Shown piece by piece: positions 18,235 through 27,886 of a stretch of DNA of 64,000 nucleotides. How positions within the stretch are numbered: position 1 is the stretch's first letter; each line of letters begins with the position of its first letter. A program made the position numbers and the translations under genes. The notes beneath the pieces are model-generated. The model saw only the letters and a program-made list of their open reading frames with translations. It ran no database searches and was not told the origin of the DNA. The stretch comes from Muricauda sp. MAR_2010_75 (GTDB taxonomy: Bacteria > Bacteroidota > Bacteroidia > Flavobacteriales > Flavobacteriaceae): positions 3,330,501-3,394,500 of the forward strand of contig NZ_JQNJ01000001.1 in the NCBI RefSeq assembly GCF_000745185.1, read 5' to 3'.

Positions 18235-20046
18235 ATGATATCATTGAATACATTGGATGTACTCATCATCTTTGGATTTTTTGCCATTACCTTGGGCATT
18301 GGAATCTATGTGTCCAAAAGCTCGGGAAAGAACAGTTCTGAATTTTTCCTGTCCGGTAAATCCATGCCGTGGTGGTTGTTGGGAATATCCATGGTGGCTA
18401 CAACATTCTCAACCGATACACCCAATTTGGTGACCGACATTGTCCGGACCAACGGCGTTTCTGGAAACTGGGTTTGGTGGGCCTTTTTGTTGACGGGGTT
18501 GCTAACGGTCTTCATCTATGCTCGTCTTTGGCGGAAATCAAACGTCAACACAGACCTTGAGTTCTATGAACTGAGGTATGGTGGAAAACCCGCCCGTTTT
18601 TTAAGAGGGTTCAGGGCCATTTATCTCGGAGTGATCTTCAATGTCATTACCATGTCCGCAGTGACTTTGGCCGCAATTAAGATTGGTGGCATCATGCTTG
18701 GGCTGGAACCATGGCAGACGGTGGTCAGTGCTGGCCTCATCACGGTTATCTTCAGTGCCGTTGGAGGGTTTAAAGGGGTCGTCTATACTGATTTTATTCT
18801 CTTCTTCGTGGCGATGGGCGGTGCCATTGGTGCAGCGTATTATTTGGTGAATATCCCAGAAGTTGGTGGTTTGGAAGCCTTGTTGTCCAATGAAAATGTA
18901 AAGGAAAAACTGGATATTTTACCAGATACAAGCGATACCCATACCTTGATTACCCTTTTGATCATTCCATTGGCCGTACAATGGTGGAGTTCTTGGTACC
19001 CAGGAGCGGAGCCGGGGGGAGGGGGCTATATCGCACAGCGAATGCTATCTGCCAAAAATGAAAAGCATGCTATTGGGGCCACGTTCTTTTTCAACATTAT
19101 GCATTATGCCATGCGTCCATGGCCTTGGATTTTGGTGGCACTCGCATCTTTGGTTGTTTTCCCCGATTTGGAGAGTTTGCAACAGGCCTTTCCCATTGTA
19201 GCTGATGATAAATTGGGACACGACTTGGCCTATTCTGCCATGTTGACCAAATTGCCCTCTGGATTATTGGGATTGGTTTTGGCCTCTTTGGTGGCCGCTT
19301 ACATGTCCACCATATCCACGCAGCTCAACTGGGGTTCTTCCTATATTGTGTATGATTTTTACCAACAAAGGGTCGATCCAGAAGCATCTGAAAAGCGTTT
19401 GGTGGCAGTGGGACGAATCTCCACGGTTGGCTTGATGGTCTTGAGTGCCTTGCTGGCCCTTCTATTGCAGAATGCACTTCAACTTTTTGAAGTATTGCTT
19501 GTGTTTGGGGCAGGAACCGGACTGATTTTTATCCTGAGGTGGTTTTGGTGGCGTATCAATGCGTGGAGCGAGATCACCGCCATGTTCGTATCTGGAATAT
19601 TGTCATTACTGTTCAAGTTGAACCCATTGGGAGATTATTTGTTCGCTACTGAAACGGGACTTTTACCCGATTGGATGGAATACCCCACGGTGGTACTTGT
19701 GACCACAGCGGCATGGTTGATTGCAACTTATATCACTGCTCCTGAAAGTACCGAAGTGTTGAACAGCTTTTACAAGAAAATAAATCCCGGAGGTCCCGGT
19801 TGGAAAAAGATTGTCAAACAGGCCAGAGCACAGGGCACCGAACTGGACAATGGTGAAAAATGGAGCGTTCCCAGTGGAATACAGGCCATGCTGTACGGTA
19901 CCATTCTGATTTACAGTCTTTTGTTCGCTACCGGATATTGGATTTATGGAAGATGGGCAGGAGCCCTGATATTGACAGCTGTGGCCTTAATTTCAGGCTC
20001 AGTTTTAATATTGAAATGGCGACAGATTAAAGCGACCATCACCTAA
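18235..20046 (+). CDS. Sodium:solute symporter (SSS family)
   Basis: This inner-membrane transporter of about 603 residues has 13 or more predicted helices. The start at MISLNTLDVLII is preferred over an ATG 81 bp upstream because relatives begin near this point, directly before the first helix (FGFFAITLGIGIYVSKSSGK). Core motifs include FFLSGKSMPWWLLGISMVATTFS and MSTISTQLNWGSSY, which lie in the substrate/sodium core of the family. Likely cargo is a small nutrient such as a sugar, amino acid or acyl compound. It sits after susCD on the same strand and faces the D-amino-acid operon convergently. Confidence 0.9.
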   Translation: MISLNTLDVLIIFGFFAITLGIGIYVSKSSGKNSSEFFLSGKSMPWWLLGISMVATTFSTDTPNLVTDIVRTNGVSGNWVWWAFLLTGLLTVFIYARLWRKSNVNTDLEFYELRYGGKPARFLRGFRAIYLGVIFNVITMSAVTLAAIKIGGIMLGLEPWQTVVSAGLITVIFSAVGGFKGVVYTDFILFFVAMGGAIGAAYYLVNIPEVGGLEALLSNENVKEKLDILPDTSDTHTLITLLIIPLAVQWWSSWYPGAEPGGGGYIAQRMLSAKNEKHAIGATFFFNIMHYAMRPWPWILVALASLVVFPDLESLQQAFPIVADDKLGHDLAYSAMLTKLPSGLLGLVLASLVAAYMSTISTQLNWGSSYIVYDFYQQRVDPEASEKRLVAVGRISTVGLMVLSALLALLLQNALQLFEVLLVFGAGTGLIFILRWFWWRINAWSEITAMFVSGILSLLFKLNPLGDYLFATETGLLPDWMEYPTVVLVTTAAWLIATYITAPESTEVLNSFYKKINPGGPGWKKIVKQARAQGTELDNGEKWSVPSGIQAMLYGTILIYSLLFATGYWIYGRWAGALILTAVALISGSVLILKWRQIKATIT

Positions 20047-20071
20047 TAACTACCAGGTTTAAAAATTGAAA

Positions 20072-20127
20072 TGGCCCAAAAGCTCGTTAGTCTTCCATAG
20101 TGAAGATTTCCGCAGCCTTTTGGGCCA
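20072..20127. repeat. 11-bp inverted repeat spanning a stop codon
   Basis: TGGCCCAAAAG (20072-20082) is repeated as CTTTTGGGCCA (20117-20127) with a 34-nt spacer. The stop of the minus-strand serine hydrolase lies inside the spacer. It could form a hairpin at the 3' end of the symporter mRNA and act as a weak convergent terminator. Confidence 0.5.
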
Positions 20128-21169
20128 CTTTTATGCGTACAGCCGAAGGATTACTGCGACCATAAGCCGCTTTGGTCTTAAACACCAATACGGTTTCAAT
20201 GGCGGGATACACTGTAATATTTTGCCCCATGGCACCTTTCCCGGAATAAGCACCCTCAAAACGCGGGTCGCTCACATCTTGCCATAGCCACCACATATAG
20301 CCATAACCATAATTGACCCCTGTACCATGAAAAACAGGCACGTTTTTGTTCAATTCTTCATGTGAAGTGCGGGATTCCAGCATTTCATCCACCCAAGATT
20401 CGCTAATGACCTGAACATCTTTCCACTTCCCTTTGTTCAGCATTAGCAGCCCTAGACGAGCCATATCACGGGTTGAGAACCACATAGGGTACGCCAAATA
20501 TTTGGAGATTGAGGTATTGCCTTGTTTGTGTTGTAGGGAACGGTCCCAATCCTGCATGTGCAAGGGATTGGCCAACTGTCGTTCCACTTCATCATAGATG
20601 TTCTTTCCTGTCTCCTGTTCAAAAACATACCCTGCCACATTAAAATCCCAGTTGCTGTACAACCAATAGGTTCCAGGTTTTACGGAGCCACGTTCGGGCG
20701 CGTATTCCTGCATTCCCCCACCATAGCCTTCTGGGTGGTACACTCCGGACCTAGCAGAAATAATATCCTGGATAGTGGCAGACTGTTCAATGGGAAGGAT
20801 CCCTTCCACATCATCAATACCCAATTCCTTGATGGTTTTATTGAGGCGAATGGTGCCATCTTCAACATACTGTCCATAGAGCATGGAGAGTACACTTTTT
20901 CGGATGGAGGCAATGTAACTGACTTCCTCTAGGTCACCATAATCGAAAACTACCTTGCCCTTATGGACGATCATAAGCCCGGTGATTTTTGTGCTGTCCA
21001 CCAAATACTCATGAAACGCTTCAGCCTTAGGATTGTTCCATGCTTTGGCCTCAGATTCAGAAGCCCAATGCCAGACCCGGTCCGTGAAGACTTGTGCTTT
21101 TACGCCGATGAGGCAAAAGAAAAATACTACCGAAAGAAGTATTGATAAATGCTGTGGAATTGATTTCAT
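20087..21169 (-). CDS. Class C beta-lactamase-related serine hydrolase
   Basis: This 360-residue secreted hydrolase has a signal peptide (MKSIPQHLSILLSVVFFF, then KAQ). It carries the penicillin-binding-fold motifs SIRKS (catalytic Ser and Lys) and YSN (in YWLYSNWDF). Family members are DD-peptidases, esterases or D-aminopeptidases. It is the last gene of a tightly packed five-gene operon with a D-amino-acid transaminase and an N-acyl-D-amino-acid deacylase, which favours a D-peptide or acyl-D-amino-acid substrate. Only 1 bp separates it from the preceding gene. Confidence 0.88.
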   Translation of the reverse strand: MKSIPQHLSILLSVVFFFCLIGVKAQVFTDRVWHWASESEAKAWNNPKAEAFHEYLVDSTKITGLMIVHKGKVVFDYGDLEEVSYIASIRKSVLSMLYGQYVEDGTIRLNKTIKELGIDDVEGILPIEQSATIQDIISARSGVYHPEGYGGGMQEYAPERGSVKPGTYWLYSNWDFNVAGYVFEQETGKNIYDEVERQLANPLHMQDWDRSLQHKQGNTSISKYLAYPMWFSTRDMARLGLLMLNKGKWKDVQVISESWVDEMLESRTSHEELNKNVPVFHGTGVNYGYGYMWWLWQDVSDPRFEGAYSGKGAMGQNITVYPAIETVLVFKTKAAYGRSNPSAVRIKVAQKAAEIFTMED

Positions 21170-21170
21170 A

Positions 21171-22808
21171 CTAATCTGTTTTTTTGAACCAAAGATTTCT
21201 TACCCTGCCATTGGAGATAAATACACCCTCGATTTTTTCATTAACATTACGCTTGAATTTTAGAAAGTTAAGTGGATATGTTCCCTCCAAAAGGTCTTTT
21301 CTTTTCTGTTGAAGTACTAATTTTCCATGCCGGATGTGATGGGCATAGAGCGAGTTGTTTTCGTAATGAATTGTGTAGGTTGTTTCTATTTCGGGACTGA
21401 AATACGTTCCAAGGTATTCCTCGGCAAGTTGCGGAGTCAACTCTTCTTTGGTGAATTTTTCAAAGATCAAGGGTTTTCCACTCTCTCGGTGAAATAGCAT
21501 GGTACCATTTTTAAATTCAAAATAAGATGCATCTTTAGCATCCAAAGCAACAAATTTTTCCTTTTCAACGGGAACATATGTAGTTTCGGAATTGCCATTA
21601 CCGAGATAGAGTTTGTCCGCATTGCTCAAGATCTCCCGTTCCTGATAGGTCATGTCATCCCAATATATGCCCGCATACGATTGCAGTTTCTGTTTTGGAA
21701 CTTTGATGGTTTTCAGCATTTTGGAGCTATTGCCCTTATCAAAAAGAATTCTAGCCATAACGGTTGATTTTTCAGCAGGAGAGGAGGATGAAAAATTGGT
21801 AAGCACCATAAAGCTGGTTTTTTCTTGGGGAAAAACAGAAACATGTGAGCGATATCCTCCAATGGACCCACCGTGACTGATTCGCTTCAGTCCATAGAGG
21901 TCATCTACGATTACCCCAAAGGCATATTGATTGGTGCTTCCATCATTGAGGGCATCCACCGTTTGCATCATTTCAAAGGCTTTTTCCCATCCCGAAGAGG
22001 GTTCGTAGTAATTTTTCAGATACTTGGAAAGGTCAGCGGTAGTGGTATGAACATTACCAGAACCTATATAGGCCCAGTACTCAACAGCTCTAACAAAACC
22101 ATCTTTGGTTGCATCGTAAGACGTAGCATTATTGGGTACAATCCGATTGTAGTTTGGTTCTGCATAGGTATCGTGCATGCCCAATGGTTCAAAAACTTCA
22201 TCTTTCATATAGTTGACAAAAGATGTTCCGGTTACTTTTTCAATAATGTTGACCAAAAACATATATCCTGTATTGCAGTACATGTATTCGGAGCCAGGTT
22301 CAAAATTGAGGTCGTGTTGTTGGGGCATGATTCTATTTAAATCGGCATTTGTTCGAACATCATCATCTCTCCAACCAGCCAATCCGAATAGCGCATGGAG
22401 ACTTCTAAGTCCACTAGTGTGGTGCAATATGTGCCGAATAGTGATTTTTTGGCCAAAATCGGGTAGCCCATCAATATAGGTATCGATGGTATCATCCACA
22501 GAGAGTTTTCGTTGCAAGTGAAGCAATACAATTCCCAACGCACTGAATTGCTTGGAGACAGAAGCTACATTGAATCGTGTACCAGTGTTGTTGGGCACCA
22601 GATATTCCATACTGGCCAACCCGTAAGCCTTTGAAAAAACAATATCATCCCCTTGCATTACCATTATGGCACCTCCTGGATGATTGGGACGGTTCCAATC
22701 CAAGAACAAGCTATCAATTTGGGTAATTTTGTCCGCTATTTGGGCCGAAACAAATTCGGCACATAGGAATACAATACAAACAAGTAGTCTAGCAAAAATT
22801 TTAGTCAT
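21171..22808 (-). CDS. Serine hydrolase of the beta-lactamase/D-aminopeptidase type
   Basis: This 545-residue secreted protein has a signal ending FVSAQ, then a class C beta-lactamase-like domain with SVSK (catalytic Ser/Lys, about residue 85), YCN (tyrosine motif) and HGG (third motif, in RISHGGSIGGY). A C-terminal beta-rich extension of about 170 residues (LGTYFSPEIETTYTIHYE) resembles the barrel domains found after the hydrolase domain in D-aminopeptidases. It is the fourth gene of the operon, 3 bp after the M20 gene. Partial redundancy with the following hydrolase suggests different substrates in one pathway. Confidence 0.88.
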   Translation of the reverse strand: MTKIFARLLVCIVFLCAEFVSAQIADKITQIDSLFLDWNRPNHPGGAIMVMQGDDIVFSKAYGLASMEYLVPNNTGTRFNVASVSKQFSALGIVLLHLQRKLSVDDTIDTYIDGLPDFGQKITIRHILHHTSGLRSLHALFGLAGWRDDDVRTNADLNRIMPQQHDLNFEPGSEYMYCNTGYMFLVNIIEKVTGTSFVNYMKDEVFEPLGMHDTYAEPNYNRIVPNNATSYDATKDGFVRAVEYWAYIGSGNVHTTTADLSKYLKNYYEPSSGWEKAFEMMQTVDALNDGSTNQYAFGVIVDDLYGLKRISHGGSIGGYRSHVSVFPQEKTSFMVLTNFSSSSPAEKSTVMARILFDKGNSSKMLKTIKVPKQKLQSYAGIYWDDMTYQEREILSNADKLYLGNGNSETTYVPVEKEKFVALDAKDASYFEFKNGTMLFHRESGKPLIFEKFTKEELTPQLAEEYLGTYFSPEIETTYTIHYENNSLYAHHIRHGKLVLQQKRKDLLEGTYPLNFLKFKRNVNEKIEGVFISNGRVRNLWFKKTD

Positions 22809-22811
22809 GCT

Positions 22812-24110
22812 TTATTTTTCAAGTCCTGCTTGGGCCAAGGTAATCAACAGCGCCAATTGAATGGATTCTGCCCCGGTTTCATCATTCATATACCATTCAT
22901 GTAATGAGTGGGCACCACCTCCTTTGCCACCGCGACCAATACAGACCGATGGAATTCCCAAAGAAACTGGAATATTGATGTTGGTAGACCCTCTTCCCAA
23001 AGAAGGTTCAACACCGAAATATTGGGTTGCTGCCATGGCTCGTTGAATCAGGGGCAGGGTCGCGGGAAGCTCTCCAGAAGGACGGTCCCCAATTTTTTCA
23101 AGCTCATAGGTCACTTCACCTTTTACGCCGCTGACATTATATGCTGAAATGGCTTTTTCCACAGAATTTTTGAAGATACTTTCAATTTCATCCAAATTTT
23201 TAGGGTCGATGGCACGCATGTCAACTTCCATCCACGATTCAAACGGAATGGAATTTACCGAAGTTCCCCCACCAATTCGACCCACGTTGAAACTTGTTTT
23301 GGAAATATCTCCCGAAGTATAGGTCCATGCATCTTTTGAGAACATATCAATCGCTTTGCCCAAGGCATGATGCGGATTTACCAACTCAAAATCGCCCCAT
23401 GAATGTCCACCTTTTCCACTGACAACCAATTTGTAGCGTTTGGAACCAAGACCAGCATTGCTGATTCGGCCAATACTACCACCATCTATGGCAATCCAGG
23501 CATCGATATCCAACCCAGATTCGTTGAACATATACTTCATGCCGCGCAGGTCACCAAGACCTTCTTCTCCAACCGTTCCCACAATAAGCAGGTCTTTTTC
23601 GGTCTTTATTTCTGCTTTGTTCATGGCCTTTAGCATGCTAATGAGCATGGACAGACCGCGAGTATCATCCCCAATCCCGGGCGCTTTTAAAGTATCACCC
23701 ACTTTGGTGACGGTTACATCTGTTCCTTCGGGAAAAACTACATCCAAATGGGCATCTACACCCACATAACCAGATTCACCAGAAGTGCCTTTTCGCAATC
23801 CGATGACGTTGCCCACTTTGTCTGTCCAAACACTATCAATACCAGCGTCCATCAACATTTTGCCAAAGACCTTTCCTCTTTTGTCTTCGCCAAAAGGTGG
23901 GGCCAGTACTTCAGTTAAGGTGACCAAATCCTTCATGGTCTGGTCTTCTTGTTCTGTGATGAGGTTAAAAGCGGTCTGTACTTTTTTGGCCTTTGCCAAC
24001 TTGTCAATTTCTTTGGTGTACTTTTTTTCAATTGTTGGGCTTTCCTGTGCGCGGATTAGGTTGGGCAGCAGGAAAATAGTCAATAACAGGCAGGTAATAA
24101 TTTGTTTCAT
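22812..24110 (-). CDS. M20/M28-type metallo-hydrolase, secreted
   Basis: This 432-residue protein has a signal peptide (MKQIITCLLLTIFLLPN to RAQ) and the two-zinc M20 core: DAHLDVVF, then GIGDDTRGL (bridging Asp), then GTVGEEGLGDLRG (catalytic and ligand Glu), and a late histidine in GAHSLHEW. The inserted dimerisation domain (GKGGHSWGDF) is present. M20 enzymes cleave small peptides or N-acyl amino acids. It lies between the D-aminoacylase and serine-hydrolase genes, with gaps of 10 and 3 bp. Confidence 0.9.
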   Translation of the reverse strand: MKQIITCLLLTIFLLPNLIRAQESPTIEKKYTKEIDKLAKAKKVQTAFNLITEQEDQTMKDLVTLTEVLAPPFGEDKRGKVFGKMLMDAGIDSVWTDKVGNVIGLRKGTSGESGYVGVDAHLDVVFPEGTDVTVTKVGDTLKAPGIGDDTRGLSMLISMLKAMNKAEIKTEKDLLIVGTVGEEGLGDLRGMKYMFNESGLDIDAWIAIDGGSIGRISNAGLGSKRYKLVVSGKGGHSWGDFELVNPHHALGKAIDMFSKDAWTYTSGDISKTSFNVGRIGGGTSVNSIPFESWMEVDMRAIDPKNLDEIESIFKNSVEKAISAYNVSGVKGEVTYELEKIGDRPSGELPATLPLIQRAMAATQYFGVEPSLGRGSTNINIPVSLGIPSVCIGRGGKGGGAHSLHEWYMNDETGAESIQLALLITLAQAGLEK

Positions 24111-24120
24111 ATCTATTGCG

Positions 24121-25710
24121 TTAGTTTTTTTGTAATACCATTCCAGACCTCACATCATGGAATTCACCATTGTCCACCGCAAAAATCCCGTTCACAATGA
24201 CAAAATCAATTCCTTCGGGATATTGGTGGGGTTTTTCAAAAGTGGCTTTATCAATTATGGTTTCTGGATCAAAGATGGTGATATCGGCACGCATATCTTC
24301 TTTGAGCATTCCTCTATCCGTCAATTTAAGACTTTGTGCTGGTAACGAAGTCATTTTACGAATGGCCTCGGATAGTTCCAAAGTCTTTTTTTCTCGAACA
24401 TAATGTCCCAAAACTCTTGGGAATGTTCCGTACCAACGTGGGTGTGGATGGCCCATGCCGGGTTCCACCAATCGGCCATCGGAGCCAATCATGGTTTGTG
24501 GGTGTTGCATTATTCGGGTTACATCTTCTTCGGCCATAGCATGGAACACGCAGGATGCGCCACCATTTAATTGAGCTTCAATGACCAAATCCGCGCCATT
24601 TTCAACCGTGGGTTCCAAGCCCTTTTGTTCGGCCCAATATTTTAAGGTCTTTCCTTCCAGTTCGGGCTGCCATTCCACTTTGGCAAATTGAATTCGGTCC
24701 AAATCTGAACCACCACGATCATTGAGAATGTTGAAAACAATCCCATTTTTAATGCTATCCCTGAGCACTGGGTCAGTGGCCCTTTCGTCAAAGGCTTCTT
24801 GACCACCTGCCATGGACCAACTAGGAATGAGTACAGAAATTCCGGTGTAGCTAGCGGTGTAAGGATATTGGTCCATTTTAATGTCGAGACCTTTGGCACG
24901 GGAAGAATCAACCATCGCCAAGGTACGAACACTTTCCCCCCACATGGGTTTGCCAATGGCCTTATGGTGGGTCAAAACCACGGGAATATCGGCCTTGGCT
25001 GAAATTTGGATGGCTTCTTCAACCGCATCGAATAAACCCAAACCTTCTTCCCGGAGGTGTGAGGTATAAATACCGCCATATTTTGAAGCCACTTTAGACA
25101 ACGCAATGACTTCATCCACTTTGGAAAAAGCTCCCGGTAAATATTTGAGTCCCGTTGAAATTCCATAAGCGCCTTCTTGCATGGCACTATCAATTTGGGC
25201 TTCCATATCCAAAAGTTCCTCTTCAGTGGGAGCCCGATTTTCCAATCCCATGATGTTTTTACGAACCGTGTTGTGGCCAATAAGATAAGCTACATTCATC
25301 CCAATACCTTTTACTTCAAGACTATCCATATAGGATTTTAAGGGCCAAGGCGAACTGCCATCAGGTCCACCTAAAGCCGTAGTGACACCCTGCCGAACAT
25401 GGCTTTCGCAAGAAGGCAATTCCATGATGGGTTCTAAATGGGTGTGCATGTCGATAAATCCAGGAGAAACGGCAAGACCTTTGGCCTCAATTATTCGAGT
25501 TGCCGTGGCTTTATCCAAATCACCCATGGCCACTATCATGGAACCCTTTATGGCAATATCGGTTTCAATAGGTGCACTTCCTGAACCATCGTAAACGGTG
25601 CCGTTCAAAATAAGAATGTCATATTCCGGGCCACTACAGGAAAAAAGAGCAATGAACGAAAAGCTCAAAAGCAATTTGATCAGAATGTTGGCTTTCATTT
25701 TTAGGTGCAT
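24121..25710 (-). CDS. N-acyl-D-amino-acid deacylase (D-aminoacylase), lipoprotein
   Basis: This 529-residue amidohydrolase has a lipoprotein signal (LSFSFIALFSC). It shows the D-aminoacylase hallmarks: DMHTHLEP, GISTGLKYLPG, TSHLREEG, THHKAIG and GSDGRL. The enzyme releases D-amino acids from N-acyl forms outside the cytoplasm. Its ATG overlaps the stop of the D-amino-acid transaminase gene (TAATG), so the two are translationally coupled; an alternative ATG lies four codons later. The coupling makes the D-amino-acid assignment of both genes mutually supporting. Confidence 0.9.
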   Translation of the reverse strand: MHLKMKANILIKLLLSFSFIALFSCSGPEYDILILNGTVYDGSGSAPIETDIAIKGSMIVAMGDLDKATATRIIEAKGLAVSPGFIDMHTHLEPIMELPSCESHVRQGVTTALGGPDGSSPWPLKSYMDSLEVKGIGMNVAYLIGHNTVRKNIMGLENRAPTEEELLDMEAQIDSAMQEGAYGISTGLKYLPGAFSKVDEVIALSKVASKYGGIYTSHLREEGLGLFDAVEEAIQISAKADIPVVLTHHKAIGKPMWGESVRTLAMVDSSRAKGLDIKMDQYPYTASYTGISVLIPSWSMAGGQEAFDERATDPVLRDSIKNGIVFNILNDRGGSDLDRIQFAKVEWQPELEGKTLKYWAEQKGLEPTVENGADLVIEAQLNGGASCVFHAMAEEDVTRIMQHPQTMIGSDGRLVEPGMGHPHPRWYGTFPRVLGHYVREKKTLELSEAIRKMTSLPAQSLKLTDRGMLKEDMRADITIFDPETIIDKATFEKPHQYPEGIDFVIVNGIFAVDNGEFHDVRSGMVLQKN

Positions 25711-26588
25711 TACAGTACTAATTTTGAGGATTCCAATTTTTTGAGTTCAGCTAAGGCTTTCTGTAGTTTTTTTGTGGTTTCGCCAATTTCTTCTGGCCTG
25801 TGGTAGACATGGTCGCCAAGTTTGGCAATAGAGGCAATTTGGGTGGTGGTCCCGGTGAGAAAAGCTTCATCCATCCCATCAATTTCATCTACACCGATGG
25901 CTTTTTCCATCATGGGGATTTCCAAATCCTCACAAAGTTTCAATACAATCTTTCGGGTGATGCCATCCAAAATCAATTGGTTGGCTGGATGGGTGTACAC
26001 TTTTCCCGATTTCACAAAAAAGATGTTGGTGTGCGAGCCTTCGGTAATGAATCCATTTCGAACGAAAACAGCTTCATCGACATTTTGTTCCATGGCTCTT
26101 TCATTGGCCATGACGTTGCCCAAAAGAGAGGTTGATTTAATATCGCACCTGTGCCACCGATTGTCCGAACACAAAATACCGTGAAAATCCCGGTCGTTGA
26201 TATAGGGGAGGGTATGGGGCAGGGCGTATATCATCACTGTAGGGGGAATATCTTTTGGGAAAGCATGTTTTCTCGGTGCCACGCCACGGGTTACCTGCAT
26301 ATAGATAAGGCAGGGTTTGTTAGTAAGGTTGCTGGCCATCAACAACGGTTCCAACTGAGCTTCCATCTCGCCAACATCATAGGTAATTCCGATTTTATCT
26401 AAGTTTCCTTGAAGCCGTTCCCAGTGTGCATCGCTATAGAACAGACCGTTTTCCAACTGGACCATAACCTCATAAATACCATCCCCAAAAAGAAAACCAC
26501 GGTCAAAAACAGAAATGGTTGCTTGGTTACTGGAAATAATTTCACCATTCAAATAGATTTTTTCGGGAAAATTACCTTTAGGCAGCAT
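25710..26588 (-). CDS. dat: D-amino-acid aminotransferase
   Basis: This is a PLP fold-type IV enzyme of about 292 residues that moves amino groups between D-amino acids and 2-oxoacids. FLFGDGIYEVMV, QVTRGVAPRKHAFP, WHRCDIKS and YTHPANQLILDGITR closely follow Bacillus D-amino-acid transaminase. These include the Arg and His (RKH) that bind the D-substrate carboxylate and the catalytic Lys in CDIKS. The start at MLPKGNF is preferred over an ATG 27 bp upstream, because a -7 box at 26613-26620 would put transcription start downstream of that ATG. It is the first gene of the operon. Confidence 0.92.
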   Translation of the reverse strand: MLPKGNFPEKIYLNGEIISSNQATISVFDRGFLFGDGIYEVMVQLENGLFYSDAHWERLQGNLDKIGITYDVGEMEAQLEPLLMASNLTNKPCLIYMQVTRGVAPRKHAFPKDIPPTVMIYALPHTLPYINDRDFHGILCSDNRWHRCDIKSTSLLGNVMANERAMEQNVDEAVFVRNGFITEGSHTNIFFVKSGKVYTHPANQLILDGITRKIVLKLCEDLEIPMMEKAIGVDEIDGMDEAFLTGTTTQIASIAKLGDHVYHRPEEIGETTKKLQKALAELKKLESSKLVL

Positions 26589-26612
26589 AGTTTTTAGGGT
26601 TGGTTTTAAACA

Positions 26613-26620
26613 CAAAAATA
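26613..26620 (-). promoter_or_regulatory. Putative -7 box of the dat operon
   Basis: The minus strand reads TATTTTTG, matching TAnnTTTG. Transcription would start about 18 nt before the chosen dat ATG. No TTG was found at the expected -33 distance. Confidence 0.4.
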
Positions 26621-26685
26621 CTGGGTTTGTTGTTTGCGCACTGCCCGTGAAGGTAAAGGATATTTTTCTAAATTGAAACCATGTG

Positions 26686-26697
26686 CAGGATTTCCTG
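26686..26697. promoter_or_regulatory. 12-bp palindrome upstream of the dat operon
   Basis: CAGGA-TT-TCCTG is a perfect inverted repeat, about 70 bp upstream of the -7 box of the D-amino-acid operon. It is a possible regulator site, short enough to be chance. Confidence 0.25.
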
Positions 26698-26783
26698 TGT
26701 GTATTTTTCAGTTGTTGAAAACGAGGAATTTTAAGGGTGGCAATTCTGAAATATGAACAAAAAAGAACTGTTGATTTATAGAA

Positions 26784-27746
26784 TTATGCGGAGAGCATAT
26801 CTTGGTTTTTTTGCAAGAGGTCAGCTATTCTCTTTTTTAAGCTTTCGGGCTCGATGATTTTGGCGTAATCCCCAAACATAAGGTACCATCGGGCAAAACC
26901 ATTCTCCAAGTCCGTGGTCATAAAGGTCATTTCCACTTCATTATTTTTTGTCTTTTGCGATACAAATCCATGGTATTTTTTACTGCCTTGGATGTATTTG
27001 GCCACTGTTTTGTTCACCAATATGGTGACCTTGGTTTTTTGGGTGTTTTCATGTATGTGCCGATGCTCATCAATAGTGCCATGTTGAAGGACAAAGCTAT
27101 GAGGTGTCCGCTTAATTTGATGAATTCTATCCGTTCTAAAATGCCTGTAATCTTTTCTGAGATGGCAGTACCCCAGAATATACCAAAAGTTATTCTCATG
27201 AAAGACACCAACGGGTTCAATATTCCTCTCCGATGGGTCATCTTCCCGGAGCGATTCGTATTTTAAAAAGACCTGTTTCTTTTCGGCAATGCTCTCAAAG
27301 AGAATTTCAAGGGCGTTGGGAACATCCGCATTGAACAATTCTTGTCCTGGAAAGATGGAAACCTGCGATTCCAAAGCTTCCACCCAATCTTTTTCTTTTC
27401 CACGCAAAACCGATTTAAGCTTGAACATGGCGGATTCGTAATAGGTTCCCAGCGACTTATCCGTGAATTTTTGCATCAGCTTTTCAGCGGCCACAAAACT
27501 ACCGGCCTCCTCACGGGTGAACATGACCGGGGGCAGTCGGTACCCTTCCATAATGGAATAGCCCACCCCCGCTTCACTTACAATGGGAACCCCGGATGCT
27601 TCCAAGGTGCGTATGTCACGATAGATGGTTCTTAGGCTTACATCGAACCGGTCAGCCAGTTCTTGAGCCTTTACTATGCGTTTGGACTGCAGCTGAATCA
27701 AGATGGCTACAATCCTATCAAAACGTTTAGCGGTATCCATTCCCAT
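26784..27746 (-). CDS. HTH/WYL-domain transcriptional regulator (YafY type)
   Basis: The likely protein is 320 residues, starting at MGMDTAKRFDRIVAIL. An open frame continues another 155 codons upstream, but that extension runs across both operators and into the DinB gene on the other strand, so it is not part of the protein. Residues about 5-60 are a winged HTH (QELADRFDVSLRTIYRDIRTL). The middle is the WYL sensor domain (RNIEPVGVFHENNFWYILGYC and RHFRTDRI), followed by a WYL C-terminal extension. It is divergent from a DinB gene, the usual partner of this regulator type, and two identical operators lie between them. Confidence 0.9.
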   Translation of the reverse strand: MGMDTAKRFDRIVAILIQLQSKRIVKAQELADRFDVSLRTIYRDIRTLEASGVPIVSEAGVGYSIMEGYRLPPVMFTREEAGSFVAAEKLMQKFTDKSLGTYYESAMFKLKSVLRGKEKDWVEALESQVSIFPGQELFNADVPNALEILFESIAEKKQVFLKYESLREDDPSERNIEPVGVFHENNFWYILGYCHLRKDYRHFRTDRIHQIKRTPHSFVLQHGTIDEHRHIHENTQKTKVTILVNKTVAKYIQGSKKYHGFVSQKTKNNEVEMTFMTTDLENGFARWYLMFGDYAKIIEPESLKKRIADLLQKNQDMLSA

Positions 27747-27886
27747 AATTGAGCGACCTATCTCCCAAAGATAGGATTTCAATCCAAGGTAGACGGGCCT
27801 ATTTTTGTTCATTCTTTCAGTTTTGGTCTTATCAAAATCCATTTTATTCCTCAACGGGCGGGCATAAAAGAGGGAATCATTTTTTG

